This document shows positions 34,405-46,033 of a stretch of 64,000 nucleotides of DNA, piece by piece (position 1 is the first letter of the stretch; every line of letters begins with the position of its first letter). The notes below the pieces were generated by a model. The model did not search any database and was not told the DNA's origin. It saw nothing but the letters and a program-made list of their open reading frames with translations. The translations under genes were made by a program, and so were the position numbers. The stretch is from Clitoria ternatea. Taxonomy: Eukaryota > Streptophyta > Magnoliopsida > Fabales > Fabaceae. The stretch is taken from positions 15,112,001 through 15,176,000 of the forward strand of contig CM075673.1 in assembly GCA_037962975.1 (NCBI GenBank), written 5' to 3'.

Positions 34405-34950
34405 TATTAGAGTTTGAGTCCAACTAAGAGGAAAACATACATTGAACCAATACTGTATGGAAACATACATTCAGGAGCATAGTACAGGTAATAGGCAACG
34501 TTGCATTTCCAAGCACTTCCTGAACAGAATCGGAAAAGTAAGAGCGGAAAATAGAAATCAGTGTTATTTGCAGACACAGATATGTTATCAAACATTAACT
34601 CGAACAAGACCTTGGTTCTTTCCCAGTATCATCGCCAGATGCATTATATGTGAAAACTCCGTTTTATAGTGAAATAAAGATAAGAAAACCACATCAAAGA
34701 GCAAGTTTAGCTGCAAAAAAACTCATTTATATATTTTGAACACTACGTACTTTTTCTTCCGGGTACAAGAAAGTAAATAAAAAATTGCACAAAATTTTTT
34801 GGCCGTTCTAGGAACCAGCAGTTAGAGGCAGTAAATTTAACTATAAAGAACCATCAAAATTTACTACGCAGAGCAAACCTAGGTAGTGTGTACCCTAGGT
34901 AAGCTTCCTCTGACCATGCAATACAGCTCCAGTTGGACAGAAGAAAACCA
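34405..34950 (-). other. 3' flank and UTR of gene A, shared with gene B
   Basis: Sequence downstream of the stop is homologous to 45480-46033 downstream of gene B (for example GTAATAGGCAACGTTGCA versus GTAATAGATAACATTGCA). The duplicated segment therefore extends at least 500 bp past the coding region. It probably includes the 3' UTR. Confidence 0.6.
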
Positions 34951-37900
34951 TTAATCATTATCCTGCAAACATAGGACAAAGTCCAACAATTACAACCAAA
35001 ATTTAAACACAGTCCATCAAGAGTTCAAGTAAGCAAATTGAAGCTTTAAACATGGAACTGAAAAACATGCACTAACATCAGCTGCACATTACCGTATAGG
35101 CGACACGGGATATTGAGCTATCTAATAAGCATCTGGCATGAATGATGGGACCCAAATTCCTACTTTCCATTTCACTATTGCTATCTGGGTAGTTCATGTA
35201 AACTGCCCCTTTGAACATCCATTCGTCCCTTTCCTGGCAGTACACATCTTCAAATACCTCACCACACAATACACATAAGCACTGGTTTTCATCTGCTAGA
35301 ACCATTGGATCCAATTGACCCGTGTCACTTTTTTTGTCATATACATCAACAGGGTCTGTATATTCAAACTCCGAGGGATATTCTGCCTTGCCAGTAATCC
35401 AGTCACTTGGCTTTGCATACCATCTTCTTGATGCCCTAGTTAATCCATTTTGTTCCTTTTCTCTTGTGTCATGCCACTCTAAGTGTCTATTAAACTGTTC
35501 TTGATGTTTAAGCCTAACACCACAGATTTGGCAATGATGTGGGAGATCATCCAACAATTCCTTAATTACAGGTGGATGGAATTCTCGAATCACATCAGGT
35601 CTAAAATCAAAGCCAATCAGATTTCTGATTTCAATGCTAGCTGCTGACTTTGGTAAGGTAAGGGAGGTTTTTGTAGCTGTATCTACCTCATCTCCGGAAG
35701 ATGGTACAGGGATAGCTGGAGAACCAGAAACTGATGTAACTGGCGAAGAGCATGTGGTGGTAATGATTTCAATTTGATCTTTGGATCCCAGCAGCACATT
35801 GTTTGGTACTGCAGTCGGCGATTCTGTTTCTGCCGTTATCAACCCCTTTGCAACTAATGAGCTTAAAAGGTTTGCAATTGGATTTAAAGTACTATTTTTG
35901 GCATTGGCAGCATTTAAGCTCAAAGCTGAGGAACTACTCACATTAGAGGAAGCAGATGGTGTAGTAGAAACCTTTTGTGGTTGTCCAGCCTTTACTTGAG
36001 GTATTTTGGGTCGTGTACTTGAATCATTATTCAAAGGACCTAAGGAAGACAGTGATGCAACTAAAGACCCCGAAGAAACTAATGTAGTAGGGGAAGGCCC
36101 ACTGGATTGAGTAGGCCGAACCCTAGATTGAGACGGAAAACTCCTTGCACTTAGACTACTAGTAGTAGGAAGACCACTGGTAATTGATTTGTTTCCACTC
36201 TTAACAGCTGCAGCTGACAAATTATTCGTGCCTGACTGCTCTGAAGTTTCTCTGGCTAAAGGAGCTTTAGCTTGGCGTGGCTTAGTTTTACCAGTAACTT
36301 CATGCTGAGAAGAGTCTAGCTGCTGAAGCTTTGGTCGAAAAGAAGTTGCAGAAGATAATGGACCCTGCATATCCTTTTCCTGTGATATTCGCAAGTTACC
36401 AACCAGCACATTGGGACGAAGGGTAGTAGAGGAATCTCTAATTTGCTGACTTCTCAGACCTCCCAAAACTTTAGATGTTTTAAGATTATGGGGAATTTGT
36501 TGGTCAGCCAAATTTTGCACTGAATGAGAGTGTAATGTTGCTGGCAGTGATGGAGACTGTTGTCGCAAAGGTGACTGTCCAGAAGGAGATTCAGTTCCTC
36601 CAGAACCAAAATGTTGTTGTCCTACAGCTTTGGCTATTCCTACTGTTGCATTAGGAATAAAAGATCGATTCCCTATCTTGACAGCCAAAGAACTTGTATT
36701 CCCTGGTAAGCCACTAAGAGTGGATACAAATCCTTCCGAATGACCTGGCTTTAGATTATCAACTGAGTGCTGCTTCTGCAACTGCCAAGATGACAGTGGA
36801 AGGCCCCCAAAACCAGGTAGCTGTTTCTTAACAGTGGATATTTCCCCATCAACCTTTTCTCCAAAGGGGCGGTTGATGTGGAGGTGATCTTCACCTTCCT
36901 GCATGCAGATAAAATATATCAGTCAAGTACATCAGTGTAATACGAACACACAGAGACAAACCCATGTGATTTAAGATCACCGTATCAGATCAACACAGAT
37001 GAGATTGGTTCTAATATTTTTCTAAAAGCTTACAGCTTTACATGCAAGAAAGTGCAGTCTTGTTATCTAATTTAGACATGATGCGACAAACTAGTCTTGA
37101 AAGATCACCGTATCAGATCAACACAGATGAGATTGGTTCTAATATTTTTCTAAAAGCTTACAGCTTTACACGCAAGAAAGTGCAGTCTTGTTATCTAATT
37201 TAGACATGATGCGACAAACTAGTCTTGAAAGATCACCGCATCAGATCAACACAGATGAGATTGGTTCTAATATTTTTCTAAAAGCTTACAGCTTTACACG
37301 CAAGAAAGTGCAGTCTTGTTATCTAATTTAGACATGATGCGACAAACTAGTCTTGAAAGATTACTAGTGGGACAGATGCATCTCATTAGTAAGAGTCAAT
37401 CACTGTGTTTGGTAATAAGTTGATTCAACTGAGTTTCCTAATCCTTTAATTGAAAAGATCAACAGTTTTTATGTATCATGCACAAGGTTTGAAGCACGTT
37501 GAATGGGTGGAAAAAATTTCTACTTCTACTCAACCAAGAGTGACCACAATTGTATACCAAACATACACTTACTGATTTGGTAGACATAGGAAATCATTCG
37601 AAAGAAAAACATGTGAAATCAAAGAGGAATGCTGTTCATGTTATTAATTGGGAGGAAACAGAAATTGAATGAATGAATTTGAGTGGCAAGTTTACCAAAT
37701 TTTCATCATCAGCCATCCATGACTCTGTGCTCAAGTTGCTAGAGACATTGGGTCCATGATCAGTCAAACCAGAGTTCATTTCATCCCACATGAACTCCTC
37801 TTCCTCAGAATTTTTCCAGTTACTTGACATCACATTACTCCTTATGTTAGTTGTGTCTTGTTGTGGCTGATGATGTGCATCCAAATTCACAGGCTTCAGT

Positions 37901-40900
37901 GCTTCATTATTTGAAAGACTATGCTTGAGACTGAAATCATTTCTTTGCCCAGATATGGTCTCTGCACCAGCACTTCCTGTTTTCAACCAAGTTTTGTTGT
38001 GCCCCAAATCAATGAGCCTACTTCCAGTTTTTCCAATCCCGGAGACTAAATTACTTGAAATGCCAGAACTATATTCACTGCCACCGTATGATCCACCAAT
38101 GTTCTTTTCAGGAACAGAATCATTGAATGCATCTCTATGAGTACTGTGCTGGTTATTCTGCAAAGATATACCACTATAATTAAATTTGACAACTGATAGA
38201 GTGAACCGCATACAAAGAAGAAGAAAAGTTACTTCGCCTACATGCGAGTTGATTCTAGGATCCAGCCATGGTCGTGAAGCACCCAAAGCTCTATCTGGCC
38301 TCTCTGAATCCTCTTTTGAGTTTAAAATAGCTCCAGTCATACTCAAATCATTAACTACTCCTTTGCTCTTCATGGCATAAAAAAGGACACGACAAAAGAA
38401 ATAAGAACAAGAAAGATGAAATAAAAAAGACATGAATCAGTATCTGGTAATATGACAGGACAGATATTGCTATAATTAATCACAATTGCAAGGAATAAAA
38501 TGCCTGGAATAGATACGCCTCAGTCGCTTCATATTTAATGTGAATATAAAATAATACAAAGAAAGCATTCAAAATATTACTTTTAGCTAAAGTCTAACAA
38601 GGTTAATAGCAATATAGCGTATGTATCACATGACAGTCTATAAGAAAACATCTCAAAACAATTTAAATCACTTAATGGAAAATTCCAATTGAAATACACT
38701 GATTGCAGGAATACAAAACTGTAATTCAATAATCAATATCAAAATTTCATATCAAAGACATATGTCCTAATCCTATTTAAGCATCCAAAGAACACATGAT
38801 TGCAAATTTCAATTAACTAAATAAAAATTCTGAAACTGTCCAACCTTGACTAGATCCCAAAATTTTTAAAACTAAAAAAGTCATTGAACCAATAAAACTA
38901 TCAGTTCACAGATTATTAGTTCAACCAGTATTGAACCAATAACAATTAACTATATACTACATTTGCCCTTGATATATAAGTAACAAAAAAATTATTGTCC
39001 TAGAATATAAGAAAATCTAAGTAATTAGAGAGTTCATATAATGAATAGTATTCCTACAATGCCCTTATTTAATGCGCATTTTAATTTTGAATGGAGAGTA
39101 AACTCCTTAAATAAGTTCCCATGAAGGGTATTATGATAAAAAAACATTCATTTTTTAGATGAGATCAATAACATGGTCAACTACTTTTCTTAATTTGTGT
39201 TAGTTATTTTTTGCTATATTCAAGGATAGAGATAGTACTTTGAAGTATATATTGAATATTTAATTAAGATATTGATAAAAAAATGATGATATGATGTTAG
39301 AGTTTAATCATAAAAAAGATATTTATAATTCATAAACATATTTAAATATAATATAATATAATACTAAATATTTTAGTTATAAAGAAATCATGTACATGTG
39401 AGTCTGTTATTAAGTCACAAAACCACAAACCTATTAACTTTTTCACTCAAAATTAAATAATAACACAAACTATATTAATATAATTAATTATTAATTTACT
39501 ACTCAATTGTTGTGTTTTGTAATAATGGAAAAAGTGGTTCAATTACTTGTTGAGTCAACAGATGGTAAGAATTCTTGTAGACAAAAACGTACAAAATAAA
39601 TGTGGCTTCATTCTCTCTATTTCCTGATTTTTGCTTTATTTCTTGACTTATTTATCAACTAATAAAAAATCAAATAATAAAAGACGGCTATTATTAATTT
39701 AATATCAATTTGAGTTGACATATCTCATACCATACAGCATCATTCTTTAGTTAATATAGGCATAGCATGCAATCTTTTTAACAAAATACAGAATGGTGTG
39801 GTGGTCAACTGTTGTGCAAGAGACTTAATGACACAAAATCAAATCTTGTAGGAACTAATTTTAGATTTTAAGGTGAAGATGTGCAATGTGAAGCAAAAAC
39901 CAGCTGGACCAATGAACCATCAGTTTTCCCTGATTTGTCTGGCTTATAATTGGTTACGTGCCCAACCGGTTTACAGGCACAACCACACTACCTGGCCAGT
40001 GCCTAGTTTGACTGGTCCACCGGATCACAGACTGGTTTTTAAAATACTGCTGATTCCTATCAAATCCCCCACTTCATATCTTTTAATTATAAAGTTCACT
40101 GAAATCATTTCACTTACCCTACTTGACTGCTGAAGACGCTGCCTCTCTAAATACTTGGGATTCACATGGATACTGTGAGGCGGGCGTTGTGATTGCAAAT
40201 CACTCCTGGCTGCAGCAGAAACCGAGGCCGAACCATTGACTGCAGATCCGAAGCCAAGTTCCTTCTCAATCATCCGAAGGGTTTGAGGAGGAAAGACTCC
40301 TTTCCAAGTGCCAAAAAGATGCTTCATACTTGAATGGACAGCAGGATCAACCTGTGCGTAGGCCTTGCAGAATACCTAAAATGTAAAGTAGCAATTGGCA
40401 AGTACCTAGTTAAAAATAGGTGTATAGAATTAGAAAATGTATATTGCGGGGAAAATGCAAAGGGAAAAGCTGTTTTCATATCAGGATAGCTAGATTACTC
40501 ATTGTTCTGACAATGTTATGATTCATTAAAACAATTCAGTATTAAAACTTTATAACTTCACGATTAGGACTCCGCATGGACATAATAAGAGTATCAAAAT
40601 AAAGACAAGAATATCTGACCTCTGGTAGTCTGGCAGCAAAATATTTTATATAATCCTGCCCGATATTCTTAACAATACTGTCTAGGAGATAAAGTGATGG
40701 GAGCTTTAGTTCACTTCGAACCTGCAGCGCATTAACTTATTTCAATTAAAAAATACCTTTTGTTCTCATAATCAAGACAGAAATTAGAGAAGTAAGTTTG
40801 TTCTGATAGATGTAAAGAAGGAAACAATTTACATCAACTATGTATAATCCAAACAGAAGTTACAATCAAATTTCACCAAGAGTGGTTGAGATTTGCAAAT

Positions 40901-41663
40901 ATTGAGGGTCCACATCTTTCCCCATGTTGTACACACAAAAGAAAATCCATGGTTAACAAATCATCTTTGCATACAACATAAAGAAAACACCAGAAGAATT
41001 GTGGAGGACCGCTCCTCAGTGATGCTGACTGTCATTAACATATGGAATCATACTCAAAACTAACCCCGCTGCCATATAGAAAAAAATTATTTTTTTCTCT
41101 TATAACTCTGATTGGAAAACAGAACATGTTTTTTTTTTTCTTTTAAGGTGAGGGGCAGAGAGAACAACCAAAGAACCAATACCAAAAACTAATACCCAGA
41201 CATGAACATAACAAAGAATAACATCAATTACAACAAATCAGAAAGAGCCTTTCATCCATTCCGATAGGAAATCTCCTACAACTTAATCCCATACACAAGC
41301 AAATAGTAAACTAGGGTTCACCTCAAGGATGTTAGCACAAACAGTGTTAGCAATTGCCTCCGCAGCAGATATGCTTTCTCCAGCAATGATAGTGAGGTTC
41401 GTAATTATGGGCTTCGAATTGAAAGTGAGTTCAGCAAGCGCTGTCTTATACTGAGACACGAGCTCTTGGTGCGGCGGTGGCTGCGGGTGGTATGCGCCGC
41501 TGTCGGAGTCTCTGTCGTTGCTTCGAAACCTCATATTAACCGCCGCAGAGGCAGGTTGGCGTTGAGGTAACTGTCGGGCAGTACGGTCAAGCTCATCGAT
41601 CAATCGGGGCTTCTTGGGGCCCGGTTCTCTGGATCTATCCAACGACCTTCGCGCACTCTCCAT
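34951..41663 (-). CDS. PCF11-similar mRNA cleavage/polyadenylation factor (PCFS4-like), gene A
   Basis: Seven coding exons, minus strand: 41663-41322, 40721-40620, 40375-40118, 38367-38242, 38157-37696, 36898-35093, 34962-34951. All junctions are GT-AG and phase 0, giving 1,035 aa. Exons 1-3 encode a CTD-interacting domain (LAELTFNSKPIITNLT, LPSLYLLDSIVKNIG, HLFGTWKGVFPP), which in this family binds the RNA polymerase II C-terminal tail. The middle is Ser/Gln-rich and probably disordered. Near the C-terminus are a C2H2-type finger (HCQICGVRL...HLEWH, residues about 886-907) and a CLCVLCGEVF Cys pair. Arabidopsis PCFS4 acts in pre-mRNA 3'-end processing. The start is the first ATG of a frame shared with gene B. 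I see no disabling change. Confidence 0.85.
36973..37356. repeat. Three tandem 128-bp repeats in gene A intron 5
   Basis: Units start AAGATCACCG at 36973, 37101 and 37229 and differ at only a couple of positions (CATGC/CACGC, CGTATC/CGCATC). They lie in intron 5 (36899-37695). Gene B's intron 5 shows no such array. Near-identity indicates recent amplification. Confidence 0.95.
38368..40117 (-). other. Intron 3 of gene A (1.75 kb)
   Basis: AT-rich, with old repeat debris (CAACCGGTTTACAGG and CTGGTTTTTAAAA at 39970-40050). At about 39740-39780 it has the unoccupied equivalent of the Stowaway insertion site in gene B, and no copia element. Confidence 0.65.
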
Positions 41664-41858
41664 GTCAATAAAATCAAATACAAAACCCTAATCCTAACCC
41701 TAATGCACTCTCAATCATGTGAGGAACTAGATTTACAGCGGGGAAAATGCATCCCAATTATTGGTTCTCGGGCGGAATTTATTGGCAGTAGATTCAAAAT
41801 TGTACAGTGCGAACCCGATAAACCCTAATCCCAATTCGCATGAATGAATAAAACAATA

Positions 41859-41893
<35 letters not shown>

Positions 41894-41960
41894 GAGGGAG
41901 GGAGAGAGAAAGAGAGTAGAAGGGGGAAGGAGGAAGGAGGTGGAGGATTATTATATGCGT
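41664..41960 (-). promoter_or_regulatory. 5' UTR/proximal promoter of gene A with (GA)n tract
   Basis: Homologous to gene B upstream sequence up to about 41855. A (GA/CT)n microsatellite follows at 41858-41916 (CT-rich on the sense strand). A weak TATA-like CATATAATAA lies at about 41956-41947 on the minus strand. CT-rich tracts are common near plant transcription starts. Confidence 0.45.
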
Positions 41961-42349
41961 GAACAAAGACAGGAGTGAGGAGTGATGCTCCCTTCCCCGG
42001 TGGGTTCTGTGTGATCTTGATTCAATCTCCAATAATTTACGGTGTTTTTATTTCATATATTTCTCAAAAGTTCATTTATTTTAATAATTTTTGTGCTTTT
42101 AACGGTACAAGGAAGATTTTTATTGAAAATTATGTTACGTTGGGAACCTATGATTCCAGGTAAGTAGTCATTAATAGTAATTTAAGATGCAACTTTTTTT
42201 TTATTCAATCAATGTATGTCCCGGCTATCTTTTCCTATTATTATTATTATAGTAATTTTAACACATTAAATTTGGTTCATGTGTTAAAATTCTAATTCTG
42301 AAGCCTTTCCGTATCAAAAATAAACTGAAACATATTCAAAATTATATTA

Positions 42350-42773
42350 CTCCCTTCCTTATTAAATATAAAACATCATTCTTGATAGATATTAAAAAAA
42401 TTAGTTAGTTTAGTTAAAATTAATAATTTTGTCTAAAATTAAGATAATTTTTCAAAATTATCCTTAAAATAATTAAAAATATTATTTTTTTTACACATTC
42501 TCTCTCTACTAATTCTTTCTTCATTATAGTTATTTGTATTTGGTATGAAAAGAAAAAAGTCAAAAACGATTTGTGTTAGCCAATTATAATAAGATAGATA
42601 AATATTTTAAGTAATGTAATTTATTTATTTTCTTTTTAAACTTCAATAAGAGTTACTTATTTAATAGGGGTATTTTAGTCTAAAAATAATTAATGACAGA
42701 AATGTAAAAGATGGTTTTATATCAGCAGACAAAAATAATTCTCAAATGGTCTTATATTTAGGGACAGAGGTAG
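42350..42773. mobile_element. Stowaway-like MITE (424 bp)
   Basis: Ends CTCCCTTCCTTATTAAATATAA and TTATATTTAGGGACAGAGGTAG form the terminal inverted repeat typical of Stowaway (Tc1/mariner) MITEs, flanked by TA on both sides. No ORF. Confidence 0.75.
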
Positions 42774-44199
42774 TATTAAATTTTCATTATTACTCTTAGT
42801 CCTTATTTTTTAGTCAAAAAAATAAAAAAAAATGAAAAATCAATATGGGGATTAATTTCAATTAAAAGTTAAACTAAAAAGATCTAAAACATTTTCATCC
42901 TTATTTTATATTAGAAAAACTAAAATACAATAATATTTTAAAGTCTCAACTTAATTTAAAGATAATTTCGGATAGAACATTAAACTATTCCTCATATTCA
43001 CATATTAAAAAATTATTGGGAGAATACTAATTTTGGTCCCGGTGGTAAACATGATGAACTAAATTGGTCTTTATGCATAAACTCATCATAACTCTCATCA
43101 TTTTAAGACATTCACCAATTTAGTCTTTTCATTAGCATCATCATCATATAATGTAATAGACGTGCCACGAGACACATTAAATTCTAAGTGGACCTGTCAT
43201 GTGTCCAATTTTTACCTAGTTAGTTTCCCATTAGTGTCCTTGTAATAAATACATCAATTTGGTCTTTAAAATACATCAAAATGACCTGTGTAATTAATCA
43301 AATTGGTCTTTAGTTCCTAAAAAACGTTGTTTAATCCCAATACTTAACTAACATTTTTAACTTGTATACTGCTTATGTAACTTTATGAAAATCTATTTGA
43401 AACAATCATAAGACTCAATTTTAAATTTTTTTTTTTGCTTTCACATAATATGATAATAGTGCTATGTAGCTATTAGTAGTTAGTTTTTTTTTTTTTTGAG
43501 AACAAGTAGTTGTATTGAGTTAAATAGTGTTCCTTGGGCTCTCTTTTGGACTGCGAAAGCAATCAATAAATTCCACCCTTTCAAAACAAAGCTGGCCAAT
43601 GGGTGTGTATTGAAAAGAGCCCAGAGTTTAAAAAAAAAACAAAGCTGGAATTTTGTCCCCTTTTTTTCTTCTAAATGTATTATAACTAAAATAAGGAAAA
43701 AGAAAAACTCAACCCTTAATTCTTCTGTGCAGGTACAATAACTAATGACCACCTATAGTAGTTAATCCAAAATCATATCGGATCACATCACAAACAACCC
43801 TAAAACGAGGATCTTGTATCATACATCATGTGCGGACAAGATTTTACATTATCACGAGGTAAAAAAAAAAAGCTTGGATGATTGCAAAACTAGTCCAGCA
43901 TGAAGATCAGTACAAGACAGTTGAAGGATTCTATGAATTTTGAAGGAATGTTCCAAAGTCCCGGTCCTATAAATCAAGACAAATTTCACAGTTCATCAAT
44001 AGAGATGAGAATTGGAATGTTAATTTCTCTAGGATCCAAGGATGGAGAATACAAAGTATCTCTTGAAATACCCTCTTCTTTGGCCCTGAGAATTCAAGTG
44101 ATATCAGCATATTCATCATACACATTTTCTTTGCCAGAGTTCTTTTCAGAATGATTCTGTAAAGAATCTTCTCCTTTTGTAGATTCTTCAGAGAGTTTG

Positions 44200-44200
<1 letters not shown>
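42774..44200. other. Intergenic DNA with probable repeat debris
   Basis: 43020-43330 has the recurring 'ttggtc' and 'aatttagtc' phrases (TTTGGTCCCGGTGG, CAATTTGGTCTTTAAA), suggesting a degraded non-autonomous transposon. A poly-T run at 43484 precedes unclassified sequence. No gene supported. Confidence 0.35.

Positions 44201-44259
<59 letters not shown>
44201..44259. repeat. (TA)n(CA)n microsatellite
   Basis: About 48 bp of TA dinucleotides followed by ACACACACAC. Confidence 0.95.
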
Positions 44260-44260
<1 letters not shown>

Positions 44261-44390
44261 AAAATAGATAGAGATAAATACATCTAGACATTGTCTAGAA
44301 TCATAAATTCATAATCATAACAAGCCTTTAAGTCCTAAGGCAGCAAAAAAAAAAACATAACAAAAACATGACAACTAAGACCTACGAAGT

Positions 44391-45294
44391 CTAATCATCC
44401 TCATCATCTCCAAGTTCCATCTCTTCTTTCTCTCCAATTGAACTCTCATGGTCACTTTTATAAATCTCTTCCTCATCTTCTGTTTTTTCATCATCACACT
44501 CTTCCTCCTTGTACAACTCTTTTCCCCTGGTCCTCCTATTGGTTAAAGAAGGCCTACAAGATGAGGCATTGGTGACTGTCTTTTGGTTTTGATTCCTCCT
44601 AGTAATGCAAAGGCTCGCCGACCCGGTAACTTGTCCCACTTGTCCTCGCATCCAGCTGTCATCCTAAAACACCAATTCATCCTCACCACCCATTTCTCCA
44701 GATTCATTAGTAGTACTATTATCGATGATGTCCTTAGCATCAAAATGATCCTTCAAGGTTTGATTGTACTTCATGAGGACTAAGTCTTGGAATCCTTGAT
44801 GCCCAAAATCCATCAAGATTGTACTTTATGATGTAATCCATTGCGAATTTCTTCTCAAAATCCACCAATCATAAGATTTTACTTAATATGCACATAATGC
44901 TCCAAAAGGATGGCATAATGGTGTCAGTTGCTTTTTTGCCCTTGTCATCTTTGGCACCTTTGCTTTTCAACTTTTCATTTGATGCAAACATTTTATGAAG
45001 GTTAGTCTTTAGGTTGTGAAACATTTGCAAGGTCAAAAAAGTTATAGCAAACCTTGTAAGTTGTAACCCCATATCTCACCAACTCAGTTCCACTATGAAG
45101 CTTCTCATGAGACTCAATGCCAAAGAATGATTGCAAATGTAACCAACAAACTTTATTCCTTTCTGTATGGCCCTCTTAATTTTTGAAAGCCTTCCAATGT
45201 CTTCCAACATCAAATCTAGGCAATGTGCAGCACATGAAGTCCAAAATAAATGTTTCCTTTTGGCTATCAACAACTTACCTAAAGTAAATGACAA
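44391..45294 (-). pseudogene. hAT-type transposase relic
   Basis: Minus-strand pieces match the plant hAT transposase family (DUF659-type): FWTSCAAHCLDLMLEDIGRL (45076-45294), then after an in-frame TGA, TRFAITFLTLQMFHNLKTNL and MPSFW (44869-45072), then a low-complexity acidic C-terminus (44391-44651). The zinc-finger N-terminus and most of the catalytic core are missing. It lies between the two PCFS4-like genes. Confidence 0.65.
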
Positions 45295-45479
45295 TTAAAT
45301 AATCACAATAAAAACATAAATGTTATATGATAAAAAATTGTCAGCAGTCTAAAGCACTTACATTATGAGATTACGGTGCCCTAGATGTTGAGCTAATGAT
45401 AAAAAATTTAAAACAGAATATCAAATAGATAATTGTTTAAAAAATGGGATGAAATTGTCTGTGCAAATTAAACAAAAGT

Positions 45480-46033
45480 TTCGAGCATCCAACTAGGATA
45501 AAATACCTCTCATCCGAAACAACAACCGACAAGTTAACAAATAACGAGAAAAAGAAAAGTGAGCAAATACCGTATATGAAGCTGAAAAATTTCAGGAAGG
45601 TAGTGCTGAGGTAATAGATAACATTGCACTTCCAATCACCTCCTGAACAAAAAGGAAAATTTAACACCCGAAGAAATAAGAGTAGGAAATCAAAATAGGT
45701 GTTATTTGCTAACACAGATAATTTACGCTGTAAGATATTTGGATGAACATGACCTTGGCTTTTTGCCCAGTATTATCGCCTGGTACGTTAAATGAGCAAA
45801 TACCGTCTATGAAGCATTTATATATTTTGAACACAACGTAATTCTTTTCCTGGGGACAAGAAAAGTAAACAAAAATGAGCATAATTTTTTTTGACCGCTC
45901 CAGGGACCAGTTAGAGGCAATAAATTGAGGAATAAAAGACCAACAAAATTTAGTATGCAAAGCGAACCTGGGTATAGGGTACCCTAGGTAAGCTTCTGGC
46001 TACGCATAGCTCAAATGCTATAAAAGTAAACCA
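45480..46033 (-). other. 3' flank and UTR of gene B, shared with gene A
   Basis: Homologous to 34405-34950 with many substitutions and small indels. Marks the downstream edge of the duplicated block. Confidence 0.6.

Noticed and set aside
38186..38380. Small plus-strand frames opposite gene A exons 4-6
   Set aside because: Shadows of well-supported minus-strand exons; the same shadows appear opposite gene B exons.
41733..42032. Minus-strand frame rich in Ser-Leu
   Set aside because: Translation of the (GA)n microsatellite upstream of gene A.
43967..44291. Minus-strand frames with Ile-Tyr repeats
   Set aside because: Translation of the (TA)n microsatellite.
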